A stretch of 64,000 nt of DNA. Source: Apium graveolens. Taxonomy: Eukaryota > Streptophyta > Magnoliopsida > Apiales > Apiaceae. A program made the position numbers and the translations under genes. Below are positions 11,885-24,342 of the stretch, in pieces. The stretch's first letter is position 1. Each line of letters starts with the position of its first letter. The stretch lies in the NCBI RefSeq assembly GCF_009905375.1, contig NC_133652.1, positions 120,549,797 through 120,613,796 of the forward strand, in the 5' to 3' direction. The notes under the pieces were generated by a model. It did not search any database. It was not told the origin of the DNA and saw only the letters and a list, made by a program, of their open reading frames with translations.

Positions 11885-14800
11885 ATGGCACCTAAGACAT
11901 CATCTTTAATGGAGCCAAGTTCGTCCCAAAAAACTATATGGCTATTATTAGCAAGGATGATGCTCCATCAGATCTTCATTTTATTCAAGACTTTCTAGCT
12001 CGAAGTGAGATTGGGTATGCTCTGACCCAACCACAATTACTCTCAAGAACTCAAATACTGGAGTTTTGGAGGACTGGTGTTTATGATGATGGTGGTGAGG
12101 CTGGGTCCCCAAGTATCATTTTCACAACAAGGGAAGAAGAGCATCTGGTAACATTGTCAACAGTTCGACAGGCTTTGCACTTACCAGAAAATTGCACTTT
12201 TAATGCTCAGATTGAGGAACCACTGCTAAAGGGTATGATGGCCAATCTTGGCTATGAGAAAGGTTTGTCCAAGCTGGGACAGCTGAAGAGGCCGTACATC
12301 AGAAAGGAGTGGAGCTCCTTTTTTGACTGTATCACCAGAGCTTTTGCCAACAAATGCTCCAACTTTGATGCCATTCCTATTCCGAGTCAGCAAATAGGGT
12401 ATGCACTTCTAAATCAAACTCACTTATGCTACTGCTATTCTTGGTTTTATTGGGGATAGGATGAATGAGGACCCAAATACTGTGTACTTTACTAGATTTT
12501 GTCAATTAATTTACAGCTTTTATTGTCCTGATAAGTCTCAAAACTTTAGTGAGATAATTCAACCTTTTAAACTTGCTAAAAGGGCCTTCACAGACTTATT
12601 ATCTACTGATAATAAGAAGACTATACTAAGACCCCTCCAAATTCCTCAATCAGTCAAACAGTTCTTAGTAAATTCCGATCCTCTCATATATAGTACCATA
12701 TATCCTGATGTAGCACCAGCACAACCTCCACCTACACAACCTACCAATACTCAACCAGCTCAATCCTCTCAACCTCAACCATAGCCTATCATCAGAACTT
12801 ATTTCCAACCTGCACAATCTTCTCAACCTCAACCATCAGCACGTATTACCAAACTAACCTCTGGTACTTCCCAAAAAGTGCCAGTTGTAAAATCTTCAAG
12901 AACTAAATATGTTCCTAAATCTCCACCAAGGAGAAGGATGATTCTTAGGGATGAATCAGATGAAGAGGAGCAAGTCCAGGTTCATGCATCAGAACCTGTG
13001 ACAGTAGCAGCTGAAAAAGATATTTCTCTGAACGAAACTGAAGCTGAGGATTCTGGTATTTTAAAGAGGAAAAGAACTTCAAGTTCTGATGCTGCTCATG
13101 CAACACCTTCACAACAAAGGTCCAGATCAAAGAAAATGAGAGCAGGAAGGCATATGGCACAACCTCAATCTGAGGATGCTCAAGAAGCTGATGAAGGGGA
13201 TCAGGAATCTCTGATCTCAACAGGACCAATAGTGATTGAAGCTTTGTCATCTCCACCTTAAGCTAAAGACACTGTTTCAGACACAGTGATCACACCTCCT
13301 GTCTCTCCAATAAAAGAAAATGTTCAAGTTGAAGATTCAGGATTAAGTCCTGAAATTGATATTCACAGGCTAAACATTCAATCTGTCCTGTTTCTGGAAG
13401 CACCACAAGGACAAATGACAACTCCACCTGTTTCTCCATTAAAAGCTGACATACCAACTACTCTAATTCTGGATATGGAAACAGATGAAGTTGTACCAGA
13501 ATCTCCTATAGCCACACACACTCTTGTGTTGTTAGAAGATAATGAGTTTCTTGCAAGTTCTTAAGAGTCAGCTCCAGTTAACACTCCAGCTCAAATTCTT
13601 GGAAAGGAGGCACTGCTTAAGAAGTTTGTTGAACAAGATGCTCCTGTTCTATTGGAAGAAACTCACAGAGGAGTTGAATGGACAAAGAAGTGGAATGAAT
13701 CTGATTTTATTTCAAGCTCCAAAGTTCTATCAGATCATATTGCAAAAGCTGATGAGTTGATGACAAATTCTGACTTTAAAGCTCAACTTAAAGTCACAAC
13801 TCTCAGTACTAAGAGCCTTCAAGGTCAACACTCCATTACCCATGCCAAGGTTGATTAACTACAGGAAAATGCTGATAAGCTGGACCTGATGCTCAAGCTA
13901 GACAAGAACAGGTTTATCAGACCTATTCATGAAAAAGTAGAGGCTATTGCGAAGGTTCAAGAAAAGTAACAGGCCCAACTGACTGAGGTCCTGCAAAATC
14001 AAGCCTCTCAACAGATTCAACTGAATGAAATCCAATCTTCAGTAGAACTTCTTCTATCTCTACTCCTACCAGATGATGCCAAAAAGGGGGAGAAGGTAGT
14101 GAAGTCCAAATGCTCTACTAGTCAAGTACTAAAGAAGAAGGATGATAAAGAAGATGACCAGGGAAACCCTAGCAAGGGTCAAGGTCAAGGGAAAAGCAGC
14201 AAAGTTTCTTCAAGGAAACTAATTTCTGATTCTAGAAAATCTTCTACACAGAAGAAGATAAGTTCTGAAGCTGTAGATGCTCAAACTCTGAAAGCAAGCT
14301 CTAATGATCAAAGTCTGATATCAAGTTCTGATATTCTCATTCAAAGAGGAAGTAAAGACTCTCAGAAGTTTTTGCAAACTCTGAAGCTTAAGGGAAGGGA
14401 GACTACAATCTATTATAAAGATCCCAAGATTCAGACACTTGATGAAGAAATTGCTAGAAGACTATTTCTCAAGCATAATCCTGAAATGGATTTAGAGACT
14501 TTAAAGGAGGAAGAAGCTAGATTTGCAGCTGAGAAGACAAATCTCAAGTCTAAAGCTTCTAATGCTAAGAAACCTCCAATGTCTAAGGCAAAAGGCATTG
14601 TGATCAAGGAAAGCTCTGAGGCTTCAAAGCCCAAGACAAGATCACAAGTTGAAATTGATCCCAAAGCAAAAGGGAAAGGAAAGATTGATGAACCAACAAA
14701 GACACAGGAGATGAAGATTCCTCAAATCCTGATGAAACCAGTGTGCAAAATGGTTCAAGTTTTTGATGATACAACTACTGAAGATGAAACTGTTGAAACT

Positions 14801-14887
14801 ATGAAAAGAAGGAAGATAACTGAAGAATCTAAGACAACCTCTGCCATAGCTCAAGTTGTTCATCAAAATCTAAGGTATCAATTCTAA
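11885..14887 (+). pseudogene. Element A 3' ORF (env-position protein), broken
   Basis: Unknown function. It starts MAPK as in F and shifts frame within the first 15 codons. The N-terminal domain reads FWRTGVYDDGG, LGYEKGLSKLGQLKR, KEWSSFFDCITRAF and NKCSNFDAIPI. A Pro/Gln and Ser-rich middle and a Lys-rich coiled-coil C-terminal part with EEIARRLFLKHNPEMDLE follow. The EWS..D..T..F..K.SNFD pattern is shared with the 3' ORFs of D and F. I recall databases naming such a domain 'putative plant transposon protein'. There are stops at about 12458, 12782, 13259, 13562, 13856 and 13967, plus frameshifts. No signal peptide or clear membrane segment is visible, so a true envelope role is doubtful. Confidence 0.75.
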
Positions 14888-16680
14888 CCACCATTGATTT
14901 AAATACAAGACAATATAAAGAAACTGTTGAAAATATGAGTGTAGAGATGTTTCATATCCACACAAACATGGTGGTAGCTACTGAGGAGGTGAGTAAGCTG
15001 TAAAAGTTGAATGAGAACCTTGAAATTGAGAAACACGAATTGGAATTGCAGCTTGTTGAGCTTGAAAGTGTCAAGCAAGAAAATGAATATTTGAAGAACA
15101 AGCTGAAGTGTGCTAGTGAAATTGAAGTTGTGTTGAGGGAAAAGATAGAGAAGAATGAGTGAAACTGAAATCTTTCTCAGCTAGTTGGCCAGTACCATGA
15201 TAAGAACAAACCATGTGCTAACATAGCTATTGGTTTGGACTATGATTCTTTGAATAGCAACAAGAAAAGTGAAGGTTATAAAGGAAAAGCAATTACAGGT
15301 CAAGATGTCCCAGTTATGCTGAGGAAAGTAGATGCACCTTTGTTCAAAGCATGTGAAGTCAATTTTAGTGAAGTTGAGTTGGTTATCAAGCAGGAGCTTG
15401 CAGATGAGGACAATGAAAAGAAATGCACAAAAACAACTCCAACTTCTAAACTGAAAAGAAGCCCAAGGTAGACCAAGTTTCTAAGAAGCTAATCAAAGAA
15501 ATCAAGACTGAGAATGCAGGAAAGAAAAATAAGAATAGGAATGGGAAAATATGAGTGAATAAAAGAAATAACATTGCATTTATTACAGATGCTCCCAGGA
15601 AATAATGTCAGAAATGTGGCTCTACAAATCACCTAACTCACCTTTGCAAAAAGGCTGTTAATGAGCCAAAAGTGGGAGCCTGTAGATAGAATGAATCAAA
15701 GGCTGAAGATCCCTATTCCTTCTGTGAAAAATTTGATTACATTCCTTGCATAATGACAAGCTGCATTAGACTGAGAGTAAATTTCAAAGATATAAGAATT
15801 GAGTCTACAGCTGAGAAGGGAATTGCAAATCAAAATTTGAACACAGTTCTTTTTGAATCATCACATTCTACTTCTGTAAATTCTGTTAACAAGAAGAAAG
15901 TACCCAACATTCCTTGGGTATCTAAACACACTTAATCCTCATTGTATGCAGGGCAAAGTGAAGAAGGTCATATGAGTCATAGACAGTGGATGCTCCTGGC
16001 ATATAACAGGTGATAAGGCCCTTCTATCACAATTTGAGGAGAAGGCTGGCCCATTGGTGACTTTTGGAGACAACAATAAAGGATTCACAATGGGACATGG
16101 AAAGTTAATTTCTGGAAATATTATCATTTAAGATGTAGCACTGGTAGCTGGTCTTGAGGTGAATCTCCTGAGTATCAATCAATTCACATATAAAGGATTC
16201 AATGTTTCATTTGACAAAGGATAATGCTCAATAAATAGCAAAAAGACCGGTGAAGTTGCTTTGAAAGGAATAAGAAAGGGAAGCTTGTTTGTTACAGATT
16301 TATACTCAGGAAATAAGGATGGAATATACTGCTTCTACACCAAGGCATCTGTTGAGCAAAGCAAGCTATGGCACAAAAAGCTCTCTCACCTGAATTACAA
16401 AGCAATCAATACCCTGGTGAAAAAGGAGTTAGTGAGAGACATGCCAAACTTGGAGTTTTCTCAAAATGAAGTTTGTGAGGCTTGTTAAAAAAGCAAAATG
16501 AAGAGATCAAGTCACAAGAGCAAAACTGTGAATTCTATAAGTGCATCTTTGCAACTCACTCACATGGACCTGGTTGGACCAGTTAATGTTTTATCTATTT
16601 CAAGAAAGAAATATGCACTTATCATTGTGGATGACTACTCAAGGTACACATGGGTAGAGTTTATGTATTCTAAGGATCAA
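14888..16680 (+). pseudogene. Fragment G: gag C-terminus, protease and integrase start of another SIRE element
   Basis: There is no LTR at the left junction. It begins in a coiled-coil gag part (NMSVEMFHIHTNM, then ELELQLVELESVKQENEYL). A second-type knuckle CQKCGSTNHLTHLC lies at about 15606-15647, and gag ends KKKVPNIPWVSKHT with stop TAA at 15933-15935. Sixteen nt later CAG/GG opens the protease, with IDSGCSWHITGD. Integrase zinc residues (WHKKLSHLNY and VCEAC) and the LTHMDLVGPVNV start of the core follow. Many stops. The knuckle and overall layout resemble element D more than A. It is cut at 16680, within integrase, by gypsy element C. Confidence 0.8.
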
Positions 16681-17236
16681 TGTAATGCCCCCAAATCCGG
16701 GGTCAGGAATCTGGGTCGTCACGCAATCCTTCAATCATGTATAACCTGTATTAAATTAATAATCCAATAATTCCATATCACAGACCCCCAATCTCACACA
16801 CTCACAAGTTATAGACTTATAAACGATGTACAACAAGTATCATCTGTTATTAAAACTCAAATGTACTTTACCAGATCTTAAACAATTATTTGTAACCTCT
16901 ACATAAAGTTACAATAATTACGACTAATATCTTATACCTATCTGATACTCTGGTCCACCTGAGACAAACCTGTCAGGGATTCTCCCATGACTGCAAGCGA
17001 CTAAGTCCCACATCGGCATACTGGATATCTGTTGTGTTGTGACATTTAAAAGAAAGCAAGAGTGAGCAATAATGCTCAGCCATAATAATCAACAATAAGA
17101 AAAGACTGTTAAAGAAATTATATTAATCCGTATAAGGATATGTATTTATTCAAAGTAGTTTTCTTGGTGATACACACCTCTTTTCAAAACAATTCTTTCA
17201 TTTGACTTATTATCCTGCAAATACCTTAATGATAAA

Positions 17237-19162
17237 TGTGACGGCCTCAACCCCGGGACAAGAGTTAACGTCACTAACAAAGATCAAATTATAATTATAA
17301 TGCAATCCAATCACTTTTATTCTAATATAAACAATCCCTGCTCAAGATCTTTTCCAGGTTTAAGTATAATTTAGGTTACACATTTATTACAACCCAACTT
17401 ATTTAAAATAAACTGACATCTCTAACTCTCTACAGCAACTCACAGACCATACTTGGTCGGACATAACACACTCAGAGGAGCTCAACACAACAGGACTGGT
17501 ACCTGGCCCTTACCAAAACAAAAACATTTCCTAGGCATCTGCAATACAAAAATATACGAAATTTTTTGCAAAAGTGAGCGATCAATCGCCCAGCAGTACC
17601 ACTATATGAATATTAATTAAAACATTTTATAATAAACAATTGTAGGAACAGAAATCACAACTTGTTAGTAGAAAACAAGTAAAACAAGTGTAAACAGATA
17701 AAAACTGATGAACTGTTGAAAACTGGATCTCAATAGCTAGCATGCTCTATAAAACATCTTATTTAACTGTGATGTGTAAATGCCAGAGTTAAATTTAATT
17801 TTTTTTAGCATGCTACTTTCATTTTCAAAACTTCCGTCCCATCACAGGACCCATAAAACCATTTGTCCCGTCACAGGGACCATAAAACCCGTCCCATCAC
17901 AGGACCCATAATATCACTTGCTCATATATAAATATATTGGATGATCCCTGGTGAGACAGCTGATCAGGCTATCTCCATAGGACAACTCTATCTTGGACAT
18001 CCTATGAAATTTGTTCCGGAACTCAGAGACTAGCTAGGTCTCTGTCACGCTGGGCTGGTGGTTATTATAGGGTGCGCAACCACTTCGCCTCTTACGTTAT
18101 CTTCCTGGTCGTTACGGGCCTTTGCGCACACTCATCCAATTATCTGATCATTTTTATCCAGTTTTCCAAATCACTTACCCATCTCTTGTCAAAACAATTA
18201 TATCACATCACACTTTCCAAAACATTCTCATTTCATTCAAAATTTAAAGATAGGCATTTTCAGAAGTTACTTTTCCCCCCAAAACATAAAAGGCGGTACC
18301 ACTCACCTGAACCGAAGGAATAAACGGGGAAGAAAAGGGCGAAATAAGGAGGGATCGAAGGAGAGGAATTGAGAGACAACAGAAAGAAGAAATTAGAGAG
18401 AGAGGGCTGAGATAGAGATGAGAGACGGGGGGTGGGGGGTTACATGGGAGGGTTTTATTTTATTTATTTATTTTTTGTCCGCAACACGAACTCTGAAATG
18501 CCCCCAAAACACGAAACACGTATACCTTAAAGAGCAAATTACGAGTAAAAATAATTCTAAAATCTTACCAAAATAACTTTAAAATTATCGTATTAATTAA
18601 CAATTAACTAAACAAAGTTTTTAAGATTTTTAACTCATTTTTAAGACGTACCCTGAACCCACATTTTTACAAATAAACGAAATAACGCGCGGGTCAAATA
18701 AATCCTAAAAATCTCCAAACTAATTTTAAAACTTCTGAAATAATCCAAACTTAAAAAATATATATTTCATAATTTTTGAAGAATTCTAGAATCAAATACT
18801 GATTTTACAGTTAAATGAAATCAGAAAATCATTTAAAGATAAGTAAACAATAAAATATTGATTTCTAAATTTTATAAACTCCTAAAAATAATAAATAAAA
18901 TTGTAAAGTGATAAAAATGATTTTAAAGACAATCCAAATATTTATGGAAATTTTTGAATAAAATCACCTTTAACTCTAAAACAAATAACACAGCGTCACA
19001 ACTAAATACACAAATGACCCTCGCACACCAACAATCACACATAATTAATAAAAATATTAACAAAAATAATATCCAGCTGACAGAACCCATACACATAGTT
19101 TATTTATTTAATTATTTAGTAATTACACATTTAAATAATATAGAAATTTACGAGTCGTTATA
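17237..19162 (-). repeat. 3' LTR of element B, shortened (1926 bp)
   Basis: It matches the right LTR except that about 1.21 kb is absent between AAAACATAA (ending near 18289) and AGGCGGTACC (from 18291). The left LTR lies at the 3' end of the element because transcription is on the minus strand. Confidence 0.88.
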
Positions 19163-19178
19163 TCCTTCCCCCTTAAAA
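19163..19178 (-). promoter_or_regulatory. Polypurine tract of element B
   Basis: Read on the minus strand this is TTTTAAGGGGGAAGGA, directly next to the 3' LTR, as expected for the plus-strand primer of reverse transcription. Confidence 0.75.
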
Positions 19179-19201
19179 AGATTCTGGCCTCAGAATCTGA
19201 T

Positions 19202-22200
19202 CTAATTAAACAAATGAGGATATTTGTCAAGCATATCTGACTATAACTCCAAAGTGGACTCTTCTACTCGAGGATTCCTCCACAATACTTTAACTATGGG
19301 AATAGACTTTTTTCTAAGGACTCGTTCTTTGCGATCTAGGATCTGGATTGGTCGTTCCACGTAGGACAAATCTGGCTGAAGCTCGATTGGTTCATATTCA
19401 ATAACTCTGTTCGAATCGGGGATGTAACGCTTCAGCATAGACACGTGGAACACATTATGGATATGTTGTAACTACGGTGGCAATGCCAATTCATAGGCAA
19501 CTTTACCAACTTTCCTCAATATTTCAAAAGGTCCGATATATCCAGGACTTAACTTTCCTTTTTGCCCAAATCTAACCAATCCTTTCCAGGGCGACACTAT
19601 TAGTAACACCAACAAACCTATCTCCATATCCATGTCTTTTTGATAAAGGTCCGCGTTCTTTTCCTGTCTATCTTGAGCTGCTTCTAACCTTTTTCGAATC
19701 AATACAACTGCATCCTTGGTTTGTTGAACCAACTCAGGGCCTAATAATTTCTTTTCTCCTACTTCATCCCAATAGAGAGGGGATCTACACTTACATCCAT
19801 ACAAAGCTTCGTAGGGCGGCATTCCTATACTGGCATGATAACTGTTATTATAAGAAAACTCAATTAACGGAAAATGATCATCCCAGCTTCCTTTAAAATC
19901 CAAAGCACAAACTCTTAACATATCTTCTATTGTTTGAATTGTTCTTTCACTCTGTCCATCTATCTGGGGATGGTAGGCGGTACTCATCTTCAACTTAGCC
20001 CCTAAAATATTCCTGGAATTTCACCCAAAATCTTGAATTAAATCTTGGATCTCGATCAGACACAACTGAAACAGGGACTCCATGCTTGGTCACAATTTCA
20101 TCCAAATACAACTTGACTAGCCTGTCCAAAGAATACTTTCATTGATGGGGAAGAAATGTGAAGACTTGGTCAATCTATCGATAATTACCCAAATAGCATC
20201 ATGATTCGATTTCGTCTTTGGTAGTCATACTACAAAATCTATTACAATTTCTTCCCATTTCCACTGTGGAATCTCCAAAGGTTGCAATAATCCACTTGGT
20301 CTTTGATGTTCCGCCTTCATTGTCTAGCATACATGGCATTTGTTAACCCAATTTGCAATTTCCTTTTTCATTCCTAGCCACCAAAAGTTCTTCTTCAGAT
20401 CTTGATACATCTTAGTGCTCCCCGGGTGAATGGAAAACTTGGAATTATGAGCTTCCCGTAAAATCTCATTCTTCAGTTCAGTCACATTAGGGATCCATAT
20501 TCTTGAGGAAAACCTGAACATACCCTTGTTATCTTGTTGAGTACAAAGTTCTTCTCCAGTTAAACTATCTAATCCTTGATCCATCATTTCTTCCTGACAC
20601 TTCTTAATCTTGTCCATCAATTTTGGCTGAAAAGTGATCTCATACAATTGTCCTTTATTTTCATCTAGCACTCGAACTTCAATTTCCAACTTCTCCAATT
20701 ATTTTGCGAGTTCCTCAGAGACTTTAATCGCATTCAATCTTTCTTTCCTGCTCAGAGCATCTGCCACTATATTGGCTTTGCCTGGGTGGTAATCAATGGA
20801 ACAATCGTAATCCTTAATCAGTTCTAGCCATCTCCGTTGTAGCATGTTTAGATCCTTCTGGGTGAATATATACTTTAAGCTTTTATGATCCGTATAAATC
20901 TCTTATTTTTCTCCGTACAAGTAATGTCTCCACAACTTCAACGCAAACACGATCGCTGCTAACTCCAGATCATGTACTGTATACTTTTGCTCATGAGGCT
21001 TTAATTGTCTGGAGGCGTAAGCAATGACTTTATCATGTTGCATCAACACACAACCCAAGCCTTTCAGGGAAGCATCACTATAGATTACGAAGTTTCCTGT
21101 CTCATCTGGTAATGCTAGTACTGGAGCTGTTACTAATCTCTTTTTCAATTCTTGGAAGCTTTCCTCACACTTCTCCGTCGAAATAAATTTCTCATTCTTC
21201 CTGGTCAACTTGGTCAATGGAGTCGCAATCTTAGCAAAGTCCTTTACAAATCTTCGATAATACCCTGCCAATCCAAGAAAACTTCTGACTTCCGTCGGGG
21301 TCTTTAGTTGTTCCCACTTGGATACAGCCTCAATCTTTACGGGATCCACTTTAAGTCCATCTTTTCCCACAACATGACCTAAGAATTGCACTTCATCTAA
21401 CCAAAATTCAGAATTTGAAAACTTTGCATACAACTGCTTCTCTCTTAGCCTTTGCAGGGCAATCCTCAGATGGTTAGCATGATCTTCTCTAGTCTTCGAA
21501 TAGATGAGGATGTCATCAATAAATACAATTACAAACTTATCCAAGTACTCTTTATACACCCGGTTCATCAAATCCATGAAAGCAGCTGGTGCATTGGTCA
21601 ATCCAAACGACATCACTAAAAACTCACAATGTCCATATCGGATTCTGAATGCAGTCTTTGGTATGTCTTCAGGCTTAATCTTTAACTGATGGTAGCCCGA
21701 TCTCAAGTCAATCTTCGAGAAACAACACGCTCCCTTAAGTTGGTCAAATAGATCGTCTATCCTTGGTAAGAGATACTTATTCTTGATGGTCAACATATTT
21801 AACTCCCGATAATCGATACACAATCTCATACTCCTATCCTTCTTCTTTACGAATAGTACTAGAGCACCCCACAGAGATACACTTGGCCTAATTACGCCTT
21901 TGTCCAATAATTCCTGGAGTTTCTTAGCTAGTTCTTTCATTTCTACTGGAGCCATGCGATAAGGAGCCTTTGAAACTGGTTCTGCTCTGGGAACTAAATC
22001 AATGGAAAACTGAATCTCGCGATCTGGTGGCAATCCAGGCAATTCATCTGGAAAAACGTCTGGAAATTCCCTTACTATTGGAATCTTGTCTAGATCAGGT
22101 ACTTCTTTCTCCACGTCTACCACATATGCTAAGTAAGCTTCGCATCCTTGTCTTAACAATTTCTTTGCCTTTAATATCGAGAGAAATTTCTTTTCTTGCC

Positions 22201-23806
22201 TTTGTCCTTGATAAGTCACCTTAATGATATCCTCGATAACCATCAAAATTTTCTTCTTCTTGCAGTCAATGTTTGCCTTATACTGGGATAACCAATCCAT
22301 TCCTAAAATCACGTCAAACTCTCCTAGCTCGAAGGGTATTAGATCAACCGAAAAAGAATACCCGTGGATTTCCAATTGATACTTAGGGTAAAACTGACTC
22401 ACTGAAACTCTATCCTGATTGGCTACTTCTATAGTCAAAGGTTCAGCCAAATCTTCTAACATTAAGTCCATTTTAACTACATAATCCTTTGATATAAAAG
22501 ACTTAGATGCTCCCGAATCAAATAAAACTTTAACAGGTACGGAGTTGAGAGAGAGCGTACCTTCCACTATGTCTGAGTCCTGAGCATTGGACCTTTTTGT
22601 CATTTTGAAAGTTCTGGCTTTAGCTGTACTGGATGCTGGTACTTGAGATGCAGTACCTGGAGTAGCTGTCTTACAATTCCGAGCAACATGTCCCACCTTC
22701 CCACAGTTGTAGCAAGTAACTGTGGGTTTCTCTGAATTTCACTCCCATGCGTAATGACCCTTTTGATGACATTTGTAACACTGAACATCCCTTTTGCATG
22801 AGCCACTATGTCTTTTCCCACATACCTTACATTCCATCACTAAATTTGCTGACTGAGCGGGAGTGGAGGCAACTGAGGTAGTAGCAGGCCTAGCCTGAGG
22901 AGAATTCTGTCTTCTAAATCTTTTATTCCTATTTTGGCCAAATCGCTTCTGAAACCTCTGACTAGACCCTCCTGGATTCGTCTCACCAGTAATACCTTCA
23001 GACTTTCGCTTCTTATCAACCTTTTCCTTGGCAGTCAACTTCTGATCGCTTTCAATTACTAGAGTGGCCTGAACTACCGAAGGATATATCTTGAGCTGCA
23101 AAGCTACAACCCCACTACTAATTTCTGGCTTCAGTCCCTGCTGGAACCTCTTCACTTTCTGAGCTTCAGTACTCACATACATAGGCACCAATCAGGCCAA
23201 TTCCGTAAACTTGGCCTCGTACTCGGCCACACTCTTTTCATCCTGCTTCAATTCCAAAAACTCAACCTCCAGCTGGTTCTGCAAACAATCCGGAAAATAC
23301 TTTTCCAAAAACAACTCTGTAAACCTGGCCCAAGAGACAGGGCCTTCTCCTTCCAAGGCACGGGTGGATTCCCACCAATAATTTGCTTCACCCTTGAGAA
23401 AATAACTCGCATAGTCTGATATGAGATTATCACTTACTTGAGTGAGGGTAAAAGCTTTCTCCATTTCCTTTAGCCAAATTATGGCATCAACTGGGTCCAT
23501 CTCGCCCTTAAATTATGGGGGCTTTACCGACTGAAAAGATTTAAAACTCATAGTTTGGTTCACTTTTCTTTGCTGAGGTTGCTACCGAAGCTGCAGCTGT
23601 TGCTTTTCAATTTGTTGTTGTTGCTGCTGTATGAACTGCTGTTGTTGTTGCTATTGTTGCAGAAATTGCTGCTGCTAAAATTGTTCTTACTGCTGGGCCA
23701 TTTGATTAGACTGTTGGCGCAACAAATCTAGCAACTCACCCATAATTGGGCCCCCTTCAGAAGCTCTGCTAGAGGAATTGGACAGGATATTCTTCTTGGG
23801 TGGCAT
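19202..23806 (-). pseudogene. Element B gag-pol polyprotein with stops
   Basis: Gag starts MPPKKNILS at 23806. A polyglutamine stretch follows in which several CAA/CAG codons read as stops. Then come the capsid part (WLKEMEKAF, ANYWWES), knuckles CKVCGKRHSGSC and CYKCHQKGHYAWE-stop (the last Cys codon is TGA), and [14 protein letters not shown]. Protease: [11 protein letters not shown] near 22520. [18 protein letters not shown] and catalytic FIDDILIYS at 21498-21527. RNase [11 protein letters not shown] near 21080. Integrase: HPGSTKMYQDL, CHVC and TAYHPQIDGQSER near 19960. Chromodomain at about 19420-19202. Other stops lie near 23190, 20905, 20700, 20330-20000 and 19242. Length, about 1535 codons, is normal for the family. 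Confidence 0.9.
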
Positions 23807-24342
23807 TCTCCTGAAACATAGCAAACAGTTTTAGTTTAAAAGAATTGCCCCCGGGTAGCAACATTTTCATGTGCCAAGAGAATGCTGCCGTAATAAAATA
23901 TTCCCACCCTCATTTAGTTGGGGTCCGACTGTAATGAGTGGCTAGATTTAACAAAATCAGCAATAATTGCAACAATAAAAATAACAACAATAATAACAGC
24001 ACGACACTAGCAGCATGTACCAATACTTATAACAACCACCAAATAATATCGCAACCTACTAACTACATTCACATAGTCGGACTCATTTTCGCGGAATAAA
24101 TGTCTAGGAATCTCTATCGGCCATTACCAATAACACCTATACCAGGTAAACACTAAAGATCAGGGCAGTTCCAAAATCTTCAAAACATGTCAGGGTTACA
24201 CCTTCGAACCCTCGACTAGACTCTTAAACTTGCTCCTCTAGATGCGAGTTGCTGATTCACACCCTATACACCAAATTTACACCATTCTGAATCTATTCCT
24301 AACCTAAATCAGGGACTCAAACCTGTAGCTCTGATACCAACC
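23807..24342 (-). other. Element B leader
   Basis: Untranslated leader between the primer-binding site and the gag ATG. No other gene seen. Confidence 0.6.
24328..24340 (-). promoter_or_regulatory. Primer-binding site of element B
   Basis: Minus strand TTGGTATCAGAGC, two bases from the 5' LTR, complementary to initiator Met tRNA. Confidence 0.85.

Larger units (their letters stand above)
5466..14888 (+). mobile_element. Element A, SIRE-type Ty1/copia, degenerate, no 3' LTR
   Basis: Order: LTR, iMet PBS, gag, protease, integrase, RT, RNase H, spacer, 3' ORF. Order and the long 3' ORF place it in the SIRE lineage; it is the same family as F by LTR start (TGTTAGATATATTTGA) and protein content. 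Inserted into element X just after its PBS; the 5-bp flank on the left is CAAAC (5461-5465). There is no 3' LTR: near 14888 the sequence passes into the gag of a different SIRE element (G). All its reading frames are broken. Confidence 0.88.

Noticed and set aside
21504..22224. Plus-strand open frames inside element B
   Set aside because: They are antisense to a clear RT and protease and have no domain of their own.
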